From: JBIOUF01 sp044866695
Lineage (GTDB): Bacteria > Actinomycetota > Actinomycetes > Propionibacteriales > Nocardioidaceae
NCBI GenBank assembly: GCA_044866695.1
Contig: JBIOUF010000068.1
Location: 1-27,744, forward strand
Reading direction: 5' to 3'
DNA: 27,744 nucleotides
This document shows positions 1 through 8,055 of this stretch, in pieces; within the stretch, counting starts at the first letter, position 1, and every line of letters starts with the position of its first letter. Position numbers and translations under genes: made by a program. Under the pieces are notes generated by a model. The model had not been told where the DNA came from. It saw only the letters and a list, made by a program, of their open reading frames with translations, and did not search any database.

Positions 1-454
1 GGCCGGTCGGCCGGCCGAAGCGGGACAGGAACAGCTCGGGGTTGAGGTCGTGCTGGTCGAAGACGAACCGCACGCCGCGCGGCGCCCACAGCCGGGCCAG
101 CAGCCAGTAGGTGTCCGGCGGGTTGCAGGCCTGGACGACGTCGAAGTGCGCGCGCCGCCAGACGGCCAGCGACAGCAGCGCCGTCCGCAGCCAGCAGTAG
201 ACGAACTCCAGGGCGTACCCCGCGAGCCCCGACGCCTGCGGCGCGGGACGGTACTTGTAGATCTCGACGCCGTCGATCCGCTGCCGACGCGGGTCCCCCG
301 GGCCCTTCGGACAGATGACGCTCACCCGGTACCCGTTGGCCACCAGGGCCTGGCACTCCAGCCACACCCGGCGGTCGAGGGGCACCGGCAGGTTCTGCAC
401 GATGACCAGGACGTGGGGAGGGCGGCGGGTCGGCTTCGTTGCCAGGTCGGCCAT
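1..454 (-). CDS. GT4-like glycosyltransferase, N-terminal part (cut by window edge)
   Basis: The reading frame starts at ATG 454, preceded by an AGAAAGA ribosome-binding site, and runs off the left edge after about 151 residues. The N-terminus carries a Rossmann-type strand (HVLVIVQNLPVPLDRRVW) of the kind seen in GT4 family glycosyltransferases, then VSVICPKGPGD and later DVVQACNPPDTYW and FDQHDLNPELF, all typical of the acceptor-binding half of WcaA/PimB-like retaining enzymes that use nucleotide sugars. The donor-binding C-terminal half with its E-x7-E motif lies outside the window. The gene follows the propeller gene by 22 nt on the same strand, so it is probably co-transcribed with it and works in assembly of a surface or exported glycan. 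The family call is firm; the substrate is unknown. Confidence 0.85.
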   Translation of the reverse strand, partial: MADLATKPTRRPPHVLVIVQNLPVPLDRRVWLECQALVANGYRVSVICPKGPGDPRRQRIDGVEIYKYRPAPQASGLAGYALEFVYCWLRTALLSLAVWRRAHFDVVQACNPPDTYWLLARLWAPRGVRFVFDQHDLNPELFLSRFGRPTG

Positions 455-476
455 GTCGGTTCTTTCTCGGTTCGGG

Positions 477-1472
477 TCAGGCCACCACGGCCGGTGACCA
501 GGCGTTCTCGATCAGCAGCTCGGGGGACGCTCCTGCGTCGGTCCCGATGGTCCAGACGTCGGTGACGCCGGTGGTCGTCGTGCGCGGCAGCCCGTACATC
601 AGCGTGTCGCCGTCGAGCCAGGCGACCTGGTCGTCGACGCCGCGCTTCTCACCGAGGACGGTCTCGGTGCCGGAGGCCAGGTCCAGGACCGCGATGTCCC
701 AGCGCCGGTCGTCGCCGGGCGGTCGCTTCTTGTACGCCACCTTGGTGTGGTCGGGGGACACCGACGGGCACTCGGCGTTGGTCCGGAGCGCGGTCAGCCG
801 CCGGGTCCTCAGGTCGCCCTTCACCAGCCAGGTGCGGTCGCCGGACGCCGCGGTGGCGTAGAACGTCCGGTCGTCGACGAAGGTGACGCCCCAGAAGTTC
901 CGGTCCGCCGGCGCGAACCGCGTGCCGTCGACGTACAGGTCGAACTTCTCCAGGTTGCCGTAGGACGCGCCGTCCACGCTGCGGATCTCGGTCGCGGTGG
1001 AGAAGCCGGTCTGCATGTAGGAGTGCCCGCTCACGAACACCGTGTCGGCGACCAGCCGACCGCTCGGGGACAGCCGGGTGCGGCTGGGGATGCCGGGGCG
1101 GGCCCAGGAGGCGGCCTTCTCGCCGCCCCGGAAGATGGTCTGCCCGAAGGTGGTCACGACGCCCCGCTTGGTGCGCAGGCACGCCATCTCGTGGTTGTTG
1201 GCGTCGACGCGGTCGCAGACCATGCCGAGGAACGCCCGCTTCCCGGAGGGGTCGTCCAACGGCACCGCCGCGACCTCGCCGTTGGTGCCGTCGATGGTGG
1301 TGTTGCGGAAGACGATGCGGGGCCCGGTGGGCGCCTGCACCAGCGCCTGGTCACGGGTCGCCTGGGTCTGCGCGCGGTCGTCGCGGATCCTGCTGACCAC
1401 GTAGGCCGACGTGGTCACCGCGACCACCGCCACGACGACGAGGAGGATCCGGAACCGGGCACCGTCGGTCAC
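477..1472 (-). CDS. Membrane-anchored TolB/PD40-like beta-propeller protein
   Basis: The 331-residue product begins with GTG at 1472, which overlaps the stop of the upstream transporter gene as GTGA, a sign of translational coupling. Residues 8-27 form a single hydrophobic helix preceded by an Arg, so the rest should be outside the membrane. The exported part contains repeating beta-strand blocks with SPSGRLVAD and SVSPDHTKVAYKK (about residues 130-260), which resemble PD40 blades of TolB-type propellers. No catalytic motif is visible. Its place between an MFS transporter and a GT4 glycosyltransferase suggests an accessory role in glycan export or assembly; this is inference. It could equally be a generic substrate-binding propeller. 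Confidence 0.75.
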   Translation of the reverse strand: MTDGARFRILLVVVAVVAVTTSAYVVSRIRDDRAQTQATRDQALVQAPTGPRIVFRNTTIDGTNGEVAAVPLDDPSGKRAFLGMVCDRVDANNHEMACLRTKRGVVTTFGQTIFRGGEKAASWARPGIPSRTRLSPSGRLVADTVFVSGHSYMQTGFSTATEIRSVDGASYGNLEKFDLYVDGTRFAPADRNFWGVTFVDDRTFYATAASGDRTWLVKGDLRTRRLTALRTNAECPSVSPDHTKVAYKKRPPGDDRRWDIAVLDLASGTETVLGEKRGVDDQVAWLDGDTLMYGLPRTTTTGVTDVWTIGTDAGASPELLIENAWSPAVVA

Positions 1473-2737
1473 GCCCCGACCGCCTGCAGCGGGCGCAGCA
1501 GCAGGTACGCCGGGACCAGGAGCATCGCGAGGAGCAGGCCGACGACCACCAGTGCGACGGAGGGGCCGAGCAGGAACCACAGCACGCCGAACGCCGTGGA
1601 GGACACCAGCCGGGCGAGGGCGACGACCGTCTGCGCGGACGCGATCCCGCTGGCCCGGCCCTCCACCGGCGCGACCCGGCCGGCGAGCGCGGCCAGCACG
1701 CCGTCGGTGCCGGCGTAGAACGCGCCGAGGAGCACCAGCACGCTCACGGTGGCCAGGGTGGCCAGGCTCGCGGACGTGGGGGCCATCGCCACGAGGTAGG
1801 CGAGCAGCAGCAGCCCGTGGGCGGCCACGAAGACCCGGATGCGGCCGACCCGGTCCGCGAGGCGGCCGGCCGGCACGGCGAGGGCCATGTAGGCGACGTT
1901 CGTGCCGACGTACATCAGCGGGAACCAGTGCGCGGCGAAGTCGGCGCGGTCCACCAGCGCCAGGTACATGAACCCGTCGCCGACCGTGACCAGCGACAGC
2001 GCCCCCGCCGCGACGAGGAGCCGCCGCAGGTGCGGGGTGAACGCCGAGCGGAGCCGGAAGGCCGGCGCGGTGGACCCGGTCGGCGCGAGCTCGCGGCGGG
2101 CCGCGTCCGCCCGGGGTCGCACGTCGGGCACCACGAGCACCAGGACGGCGACGCCCAGGACCGCGAACGCCAAGGAGAGGGCGAGCACGATGTCGTAGCC
2201 GTCCGCCACCGCCCACAGCACCATCGAGGCGGCCAGCGGCCCGATCACCGCTCCGAGCGTGTCCAGCGCCCGGTGCACGCCGAAGGACCGCGCGGCGTTG
2301 TCGGGGCTGGAGGACGCGGAGATGATCGCGTCGCGGGGGGCCGTGCGGATCCCCTTGCCGATCCGGTCCGCGGTGACCACCGCGGTGATCTGGCCCAGCC
2401 CGGTCGACACCAGCAGGCCGACCCGAGCAAGCATCGAGAGGCCGTAGCCGCCGACCGCCACCCACTTGGGCCGGTCGCCCCGGTCGGACACGTAGCCGGC
2501 GGCGATGCGGGTCAGCGCGCTGACCCCCTGGTAGAGCCCGTCGACGAAGCCGAACGCGACCACCGACAGCCCGAGCACGCCGGTCAGGTAGAGCGGCAGG
2601 ATCGCGGTCACCGCTTCGGAGGAGATGTCGGTGAGCATGCTGACGACGCCGAGCAGGACGACCACGCGGGCGACCGGGCGGGCCCGGCCGGGCGTCCTGG
2701 CCCCGGTGACCTTCTCGTCTCGCATCGTGATGTACAT
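1469..2737 (-). CDS. MFS transporter
   Basis: The 422-residue protein has about 12 hydrophobic helices and the hallmarks of the major facilitator superfamily: an early loop with GYVSDRGDRPKWV between helices 2 and 3 (motif A-like G-x3-D-R-G-x-R), DRIGKGIRTAPRDAII after helix 4, and a related PAGRLADRVGRIRVF in the second half. The GKGIRTAPRDA segment is typical of a bacterial MFS subgroup of unknown substrate. ATG 2737 lies 2 nt after the stop of the upstream gene and the 3' end overlaps the propeller gene by 4 nt, so the three genes form one transcription unit. A second ATG 12 nt downstream is an alternative start. The substrate cannot be read from sequence. Confidence 0.9.
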   Translation of the reverse strand: MYITMRDEKVTGARTPGRARPVARVVVLLGVVSMLTDISSEAVTAILPLYLTGVLGLSVVAFGFVDGLYQGVSALTRIAAGYVSDRGDRPKWVAVGGYGLSMLARVGLLVSTGLGQITAVVTADRIGKGIRTAPRDAIISASSSPDNAARSFGVHRALDTLGAVIGPLAASMVLWAVADGYDIVLALSLAFAVLGVAVLVLVVPDVRPRADAARRELAPTGSTAPAFRLRSAFTPHLRRLLVAAGALSLVTVGDGFMYLALVDRADFAAHWFPLMYVGTNVAYMALAVPAGRLADRVGRIRVFVAAHGLLLLAYLVAMAPTSASLATLATVSVLVLLGAFYAGTDGVLAALAGRVAPVEGRASGIASAQTVVALARLVSSTAFGVLWFLLGPSVALVVVGLLLAMLLVPAYLLLRPLQAVGA

Positions 2738-2739
2738 GA

Positions 2740-3498
2740 TCAGGCCCGGGCCGCCGTGATCACCGAGTAGAGCGTGTACGTCGTCTCGTTCCCGTCGCGC
2801 CGGACGGTCAGGGTGACGGCGTCGTTCTGGTCGCGGTAGCTGCGCGCGGTGGAGCCTCCGGTGGCGGCGACCGCCTTGCCGGCCAGGCCGAGCCTGGCCA
2901 GCGTCTTGTCGTGGAAGGCGACCACGTCGGCGACCGCGCAGTCACAGGTGGCCTCCAGGACCGCCTGGACGCGGGTGCCCTGGCTGGACACCTCGCTGGC
3001 GTCGACGTCGGCACGCTTCGGCAGGCGCAGGTAGGCGACCGGGTAGCCGGCGACGACGGAGCCCGTGGCCCGGTCGGCGTCGGGGGCCTGGTCGATGAGG
3101 TACTTCGGGGGCCGGGTGCCGTTCAGGCCGGGGAGGTGGAAGCCCTTCTCGCCCGGCTGGGGCGCAGCGGTCTCGTCGGCGTCGGCAGGCCGGTGCTCCA
3201 CCACGGTGCCGCCCTTCGGAGGGGCGTTCGACGTCGCGGCGCCATCGGCCGAGCCGTCGGACCCCTGGTCGTCGTCCGCGGAGGTCCCGTCGTCGGTTGC
3301 GGTGCCACCACCCGACCCGCCGGCCGTCCCGGCCTCGCCGGCGCCGCTCGGGTCGTCGGTGGACGCGGCGGCGCCGCCGGGCGCGGCGGAGCCGTCCTCG
3401 TCGCCGAGGGTCACCACGAGGAGCCAGCCCAGGAGCACGCTGAGCAGCACGACGCCGGCCAGCACGGCCGCACGCCGGGTCGACACCACCGATGACAT
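2740..3498 (-). CDS. Membrane-anchored protein with Gly/Ser/Asp-rich linker, unknown function
   Basis: The product (252 residues) has one N-terminal membrane helix (about residues 9-30, AAVLAGVVLLSVLLGWLLVV), a long low-complexity linker of Gly, Ser, Thr and Asp (about 34-95), and a compact C-terminal domain (about 115-252) with a CxC pair (TCDC), YLIDQAPDAD and a final beta-rich stretch. I do not recognise the domain. ATG 3498 was chosen over an upstream in-frame GTG at 3510 because a GGGGG stretch sits 5 nt before it. It is the first gene of the four-gene minus-strand unit with the transporter, propeller and glycosyltransferase, suggesting an envelope-located partner. The linker looks like a spacer that carries the domain through the cell wall. 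Confidence 0.75.
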   Translation of the reverse strand: MSSVVSTRRAAVLAGVVLLSVLLGWLLVVTLGDEDGSAAPGGAAASTDDPSGAGEAGTAGGSGGGTATDDGTSADDDQGSDGSADGAATSNAPPKGGTVVEHRPADADETAAPQPGEKGFHLPGLNGTRPPKYLIDQAPDADRATGSVVAGYPVAYLRLPKRADVDASEVSSQGTRVQAVLEATCDCAVADVVAFHDKTLARLGLAGKAVAATGGSTARSYRDQNDAVTLTVRRDGNETTYTLYSVITAARA

Positions 3499-3569
3499 GT
3501 GGACCCCCACTCACGCCGCGACGCGCTCCCCAAGACAGCGCCGCGCCCCCCGCATTCCGGTGATCAGGG

Positions 3570-3575
3570 ACATTA
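3570..3575 (-). promoter_or_regulatory. Possible -10 hexamer (TAATGT) for the polysaccharide-type operon
   Basis: The 174-bp gap between the MarR gene end and the first gene of the minus-strand operon holds a TAATGT hexamer, unusually AT-rich for this region, about 72 nt before the ATG. No convincing -35 was found, so this is a weak call based on composition and position. Confidence 0.2.
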
Positions 3576-3672
3576 CTCGCGGTGGTCCCGCTCGTGTCGA
3601 GAATGCCGGACTTGGCCCGCCGTCGAGATGCGAACCGTCCGCGTCGGGGTCGGTGCGGTCTGTGAACCGGGG

Positions 3673-4098
3673 TCACTCCGCCGTCGCGCGCAGGACCAGC
3701 AAGGAGCTCCGGAGCTGGTCGAACCGGTCGGGACCGAGCGCCTCGCGCCAGCGCGCCTCGACGGCGGCAACCACGTCGGCGGCCAGCGCGGCCGCCCGCT
3801 CCCCGCGTGGCGCGACCCGGACCAGTCTGGCGCGGCCGTCCGCGGGGTCCGCGACGCGCTCGACGTACCCGGCGGCCGCCAGCTGGTCCACCAGGAAGCC
3901 GGCCGTCTGCTTGGTCACCATGGCCTGGTCCGCCAGGCCGGTGAGCCGGGTGCCGTCCGGGCCGATCCGCTGGAAGACCCGCGACTGGGCGGGGGTCACC
4001 GCGTAGCCGGCACGGGCCAGTGCCGCCATCACCTCGCGCTCCACGTGCCGGTGCGCGACGAACATCAGCACTGCCATGTTCGGCTCGGGCGAGGTCAT
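3673..4098 (-). CDS. MarR family transcriptional regulator
   Basis: A 141-residue winged-helix protein. It has an N-terminal dimerisation helix (MAVLMFVAHRHVEREVMAAL), the helix-turn-helix region (LTGLADQAMVTKQTAGFLVDQL, about residues 51-72) and the wing signature DPADGRARLVRVAPRG, in the family order and length. ATG 4098 has an AAGGAG site 6 nt upstream. It is divergent from a DinB-fold enzyme gene, and a strong palindrome (4137-4157) sits between the two starts, so it probably represses both itself and the neighbour until a small ligand binds. The ligand is unknown. Confidence 0.92.
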   Translation of the reverse strand: MTSPEPNMAVLMFVAHRHVEREVMAALARAGYAVTPAQSRVFQRIGPDGTRLTGLADQAMVTKQTAGFLVDQLAAAGYVERVADPADGRARLVRVAPRGERAAALAADVVAAVEARWREALGPDRFDQLRSSLLVLRATAE

Positions 4099-4115
4099 CG
4101 GGTGCTCCTTGACAT

Positions 4116-4134
4116 TGGTCAGAGACTCGGACCA
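4116..4134. promoter_or_regulatory. Secondary inverted repeat TGGTC-n9-GACCA between the MarR gene and its neighbour
   Basis: A second, weaker dyad of 5-bp arms lies immediately beside the main palindrome and shares its TTGGT/ACCA half-site vocabulary. It may be a second MarR dimer site on the side of the regulator's own promoter. The call rests on symmetry and placement only. Confidence 0.35.
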
Positions 4135-4136
4135 TA

Positions 4137-4157
4137 TTGGTTCGAACATCGTACCAA
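4137..4157. promoter_or_regulatory. Probable MarR operator, near-perfect 21-bp palindrome
   Basis: The 21 bp read TTGGTnCGAnnnTCGnACCAA: eight of ten arm positions are symmetric. It lies between the divergent MarR gene (ATG 4098) and the DinB-fold enzyme gene (GTG 4167), and its right edge abuts the AAGGGGG ribosome-binding site of the latter, so occupancy would block expression of both. Size and symmetry match MarR family sites. Confidence 0.65.
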
Positions 4158-4166
4158 GGGGGCCGG

Positions 4167-4802
4167 GTGGACCGGGACGACATCTGGCGGCACGTGCACG
4201 AGCAGCGCCGCGCGCTCGCCGGCGTGCTCGCCACGCTGAGCGTCGAGGAGTGGGCACATCCGTCGCTGTGCGGAGGCTGGACCGTCCGCGACGTCGCGGC
4301 CCACGTCATCTCCTCGGCCGCGACCACCCCGCGCGAGGGCCTGACGGGCCTGGTCCGGGCACGGGGCAGCTTCAACGCGATGGTGCTCCGCGACGCCCGG
4401 CTCCGCGGCCGGGCGCCGGTCGAGCGGATCCTGGCCGACTACCGCCGGTACGACGGGTCGCGGCGGCGGCCGCTCGGGACGTCGGTCCTGGACCCGCTCT
4501 GCGACGTCCTCGTGCACACCCAGGACGTCGTCCTCCCGCTACAGCGCAGCCATGCCATGCCCGTCGACGCCGCCCTGGCGGCCATCGGCCGCGTGCGCCG
4601 CATCGCGTGGCTGTTCGGCACCCGACGGCTGGTCGGGTCGGTGCGCATGGAGGCGACCGACGCCGACTGGGCGGCCGGGCACGGGCCCCTGCTGCGGGGG
4701 ACGGCGCAGCAGCTGCTCCTGGCCGCGGCCGGCCGCGGCCGCCACGTCAGCGGGCTGGACGGCCCCGGGCTGGACCTGCTGCGGTCCGGAACCGCCGGCT
4801 GA
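4167..4802 (+). CDS. Maleylpyruvate isomerase/DinB-fold, probably mycothiol-dependent enzyme
   Basis: The 211-residue product has the four-helix DinB/MDMPI_N fold: residues 28-47 carry the typical EEWAHPSLCGGWTVRDVAAH and residues 109-126 carry DPLCDVLVHTQDVVLPLQ. H47, D113 and H117 are the probable metal ligands; the family more often has Glu at the second position. Members use mycothiol, the actinobacterial low-molecular-weight thiol, as cofactor or substrate, in isomerisation, detoxification or S-transfer. The start is GTG 4167 with AAGGGGG just upstream. It is probably controlled by the divergent MarR protein, which suits a detoxification role. The exact reaction is unknown. Confidence 0.85.
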   Translation: MDRDDIWRHVHEQRRALAGVLATLSVEEWAHPSLCGGWTVRDVAAHVISSAATTPREGLTGLVRARGSFNAMVLRDARLRGRAPVERILADYRRYDGSRRRPLGTSVLDPLCDVLVHTQDVVLPLQRSHAMPVDAALAAIGRVRRIAWLFGTRRLVGSVRMEATDADWAAGHGPLLRGTAQQLLLAAAGRGRHVSGLDGPGLDLLRSGTAG

Positions 4803-4910
4803 GCCCCGCCGGCCGCGGACGCGGCCGACCCGCGAGCGCCGGCGGTGACTCGCCCGACCCCGCTCGGCGCGGAACCCTGCGAACCGCCAGAACGAGGGGG
4901 TGCGGGGGCC

Positions 4911-4916
4911 TACCCT
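4911..4916 (+). promoter_or_regulatory. Possible -10 hexamer (TACCCT) of the metallophosphoesterase gene
   Basis: TACCCT fits the actinobacterial TAnnnT -10 pattern and lies 40 nt before the ATG, after a GC-rich stretch. No clear -35 is visible. Confidence 0.25.
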
Positions 4917-4955
4917 CGTCACAGGCCAGAGGGGCCCGGGGCTGTGGGGAGACAG

Positions 4956-7826
4956 ATGACCGCCGTGCGGAGGTGGTGGGGCGCGCCGATCCTTGCCGTC
5001 GCCGTACTGCTCGCGCTCCTGCCGGGAACGGCGCCGGCTGCCGCGGCACCCGCCCCGCCCACGCTGGCCGCGCCTTCCGACGGCGCCGTCGTCGACGGGG
5101 ACGGCACCCGCCTCGCTGTCGACCTCCCCCCCGGGACGCCCGGGCCGCTCGACGTCGAGTTCCGGCTGCGGAAGGCCGGCGCGACGGCGCCCAACCCCGC
5201 CGCCGACTTCACCCTGGTCACCGTCCCCGACACCCAGAACTACGTGCTGTCCGCGGCCAACCGGCCGACCATGCAGCAGCAGATGTCCTGGATCGCCCAG
5301 AACGCCGACCGGCTGGACACCGCGCTGGTGACCCACCTGGGCGACCTGGTCAGCACGACCAACGACCGCACCCAGTGGTCCTACGCCTCGCAGTACCTGC
5401 GCATCCTCGACGACGCCGCCGTGCCCAACGTCGTCCTGCCCGGCAACCACGACATGGACGTCGCCACCGGCCAGGCCCCGCTCTACCGGGAGTACTTCCC
5501 GGTGTCGCGGTACGCCGCGGCGGCGTGGAACTCCCCGGCCGTGCGCTACGGCGGCTACTACGGCCAGAACCTCTTCGGGCCCGACGCGAGCGACCGGGGG
5601 GCCATGAACGGCTTCGTGCTGTTGCGGGCCGGCGGCATGGACCTGGTCGTGCTCACCTTGGAGTTCAACCCGCCCGACGACGTGCTCGACTGGGCCGGAC
5701 GGGTCCTGGCCGCCTACCCCGACCGCCGGGCGATCCTGGTCACCCACCAGATGATCCACGTCAACGGCGAGTTCGGCACGTCGGTCAACCGGCCGGGCGG
5801 CAACGCGGGCTACGACCTGTGGACGGGGCTGGTCTCGTCGCACTGTTCGGTCGACATGGTGTTCAGCGGCCACAACTCAGACGGCGAGCTCGCCGAGGCG
5901 ATGCGCACGGAGCGCAACGACTGCGGCGAGAAGGTGCCGATGGTCGTGTCGGACTACCAGAGCCGCGCCGGCGGCGGGAACGGCTGGCTGCGCTACTACA
6001 CCTTCCAGCCCTCGCAGAACCGGATCCTGGCCCAGACCTACTCCACGAAGCTGGGCGTGTTCGAGACCGATGCCGACAGCGACTTCGCCATCCCCTACGA
6101 CATGGGCGTCTCCCCCGCGGGGTTCGAAACGGTCGGCACCGCGTCCGGGGCGGCCGGCGAGCGGGTGGGCGTCGACGTCGACGGGCTGGAGCCGGCCACG
6201 ACGTATGAGTGGTACGCCACCGCGGACGACGGCACCGCCTCGGTGTCGAGCGTCCGCTGGACCTTCACCACAGCCGACGTACCCGAGGCCGGCGACTTCG
6301 TGGTGGACGCGTTCGACCGCTCCGCCACCCGGGGCTGGGGCCCGGCCGGCGTCGGGGGTACCTGGTCGTGGCGCAACGTCGCCGACTGGTACTCGGTCGC
6401 CGGCGGCGAGGCGGCCGTCACCGCGCCGCCCGGGGCGACCGCGGGGGCGTACCTGCGGGACAGCACGGCCGCCGGCTCCGACGTGACGGCCGTGCTGCGC
6501 ACCAGCAGGACGCCGAACGCCACGATGACCACCGAGCTGGTCGCGCGCCGGGCGCTGGACGCCACCTACCAGGCCCGGGTCGGCTGGACCGCGCAGGGCC
6601 GGGTGACGCTGTCGCTGGGCAGGACCGCGTCGATGACCTCGGGCGTGGTGACGCTCGCGACCTCGCCGGTCTCACTTCCGGTCGCGGCCGGCGAGCCGGT
6701 GCGGGTGCGCGTCCAGGCCGAGGGCGCCTCCCCGACGACGGTGCGGACCAAGGTGTGGAAGGTGGGCGCCGCCGAGCCCACCGGGTGGCAGGTCACCGCC
6801 ACGGACTCGACGGCCGGGCTGCAGCGCCCGGGATCGGTGGGGCTCACCAGCTACCTGTCCAGCTCGGCGACCAACGGCCCGGTCACCTTGTACGTCGACG
6901 ACGTGCGCGCCACCCACCTCGGCACCGCGGGCGCCCCGCCCGCGCCGCCGACCGCCAGCTTCACCACGTCCGGGACGGGGCTCTGGGTGGTCGTCGACGG
7001 GACCGCGTCCACCGCCGCGCCGGGACTCGGCATGGGCCACTCCTGGGACTGGGGCGACGGCACCCCGAAGGGGACCGGGGCCACCGCCACGCACGCGTAC
7101 GCCTCACCGGGCTCCTACCAGGTCACCTTGACCGTGACCGACTCGCTCGGCAGGACGGCCACGACGACCCAGGCCGTGCAGGTCGTGGCCGCGCCGGCCT
7201 GGCTGGCCTACGACGACTTCGACCGCACCGTCGCCTCGGGATGGGGAGCCGCGCCCACCGGTGGCGCCTGGAGCGCGGCCACCGCCCTGGATGTCACCGC
7301 TGGAGCAGGCCGGATGACGCTCGGCGCCGGCCAGACCCGCACCACCGCGCTGCCTGCGGTGTCCGCGCGCGACCTGGACGTCGAGGCGACGGTCACCACC
7401 GGCTCGGTGCCGAACGGCCGTGGGGCGCACGTCAACTACCTGGCCCGGCGGACCGCGTCGGGCGACTACCGCACCAAGCTGGTCCTCAACGCGAGCGGCA
7501 CCGTCACGGTCTCGGTGGGCAAGCTGGTCGCCGGCACCGAGACGCTGCTCGCCACGGCGACCCTGGCGGGCTACACCCACGCCGCGGGCCAGCGGCTGAC
7601 CGCGCGCACGCAGGTGACCACGGTCGGCTCCGCGACCAGCGTGCGCGCCAAGGTGTGGCCGGCGGGCCAGCCGGAGCCGGCCGCCTGGCTGGTGACGGCC
7701 ACCGACTCCCAGCCGGAGCTCCAGGGCCCCGGTCACGTCGCGGTCTCGGCCTACGTCTCCAGCTCGGTCACCAACGGCCCGGTCCTGCTGTCCTTCGACG
7801 ACCTCCGGGTGCGTGCGGCCGGCTGA
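4956..7826 (+). CDS. Secreted calcineurin-like metallophosphoesterase with PKD and twin lectin-like modules
   Basis: The 956-residue protein starts at ATG 4956 (GGGGAG 3 nt upstream), because the signal peptide (MTAVRRWW, hydrophobic core, APAAAAP, about 1-32) begins there and not at the upstream in-frame GTG 4845. The phosphoesterase domain shows D92-x-Q94, G129-D130, G163-N164-H165-D166, H264 and G305-H306, the ordered dimetal motifs, with Gln replacing the usual His in the first motif. A fibronectin-III-like stretch (about 388-442) follows, then module A (446-652), a PKD domain (about 661-745, with WDWGDG) and module B (748-956). A and B are related copies of a jelly-roll/lectin-like unit, each opening with a DxFDR-x6-GWG motif and closing on VTATDS, TNGPV and DD. 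It has no membrane anchor or sorting signal. The substrate is probably an extracellular phosphoester. Confidence 0.9.
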   Translation: MTAVRRWWGAPILAVAVLLALLPGTAPAAAAPAPPTLAAPSDGAVVDGDGTRLAVDLPPGTPGPLDVEFRLRKAGATAPNPAADFTLVTVPDTQNYVLSAANRPTMQQQMSWIAQNADRLDTALVTHLGDLVSTTNDRTQWSYASQYLRILDDAAVPNVVLPGNHDMDVATGQAPLYREYFPVSRYAAAAWNSPAVRYGGYYGQNLFGPDASDRGAMNGFVLLRAGGMDLVVLTLEFNPPDDVLDWAGRVLAAYPDRRAILVTHQMIHVNGEFGTSVNRPGGNAGYDLWTGLVSSHCSVDMVFSGHNSDGELAEAMRTERNDCGEKVPMVVSDYQSRAGGGNGWLRYYTFQPSQNRILAQTYSTKLGVFETDADSDFAIPYDMGVSPAGFETVGTASGAAGERVGVDVDGLEPATTYEWYATADDGTASVSSVRWTFTTADVPEAGDFVVDAFDRSATRGWGPAGVGGTWSWRNVADWYSVAGGEAAVTAPPGATAGAYLRDSTAAGSDVTAVLRTSRTPNATMTTELVARRALDATYQARVGWTAQGRVTLSLGRTASMTSGVVTLATSPVSLPVAAGEPVRVRVQAEGASPTTVRTKVWKVGAAEPTGWQVTATDSTAGLQRPGSVGLTSYLSSSATNGPVTLYVDDVRATHLGTAGAPPAPPTASFTTSGTGLWVVVDGTASTAAPGLGMGHSWDWGDGTPKGTGATATHAYASPGSYQVTLTVTDSLGRTATTTQAVQVVAAPAWLAYDDFDRTVASGWGAAPTGGAWSAATALDVTAGAGRMTLGAGQTRTTALPAVSARDLDVEATVTTGSVPNGRGAHVNYLARRTASGDYRTKLVLNASGTVTVSVGKLVAGTETLLATATLAGYTHAAGQRLTARTQVTTVGSATSVRAKVWPAGQPEPAAWLVTATDSQPELQGPGHVAVSAYVSSSVTNGPVLLSFDDLRVRAAG

Positions 7827-8023
7827 GGAGCGAGCTTGCGAGCCCCCGGTGGTTGAGGAGCGAGCCTGCGAGCGTCTCGAAACCACCGGCACATCGGCTC
7901 AGACTGTGCCCACGGTCCCGCTGGTTTCGAGACGCCTCCGCTAGCGCTCCGGCTCCTCAATCAGCGGGGGGCGCCGGACAGGATGCCTGCCCACGGTCAC
8001 CGCTCCGGCTCCTCAACCAGCGG
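7823..8023. repeat. Cluster of four GGTTGAGGAG...GTCTCGAAACC repeat copies, inverted in pairs
   Basis: The 229-bp convergent gap holds no gene. It contains partial copy A (7823-7843, plus), full copy B (7850-7885, plus), full copy C (7921-7964, minus) and partial copy D (7998-8023, minus). B and C can form a long hairpin with arms of about 35 nt. Copy A includes the TGA stop codon of the metallophosphoesterase gene. The palindrome sits where a bidirectional terminator is expected, but no T-run is present. A degenerate copy lies at 21534-21610. Confidence 0.85.
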
Positions 8024-8055
8024 GGGGAGCCGGGGTGGAGGGTGCGAGCGCCCGG

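Noticed and set aside
4845..4955. N-terminal extension of the metallophosphoesterase from GTG 4845
   Set aside because: It would bury the signal peptide after 37 Pro/Arg-rich residues; ATG 4956 has a ribosome-binding site and the signal peptide follows at once.
4539..5873. Minus-strand open frame opposite the metallophosphoesterase
   Set aside because: Arg/Val/Gly/His-rich composition with no domain; the plus-strand signal peptide and metal motifs are decisive.
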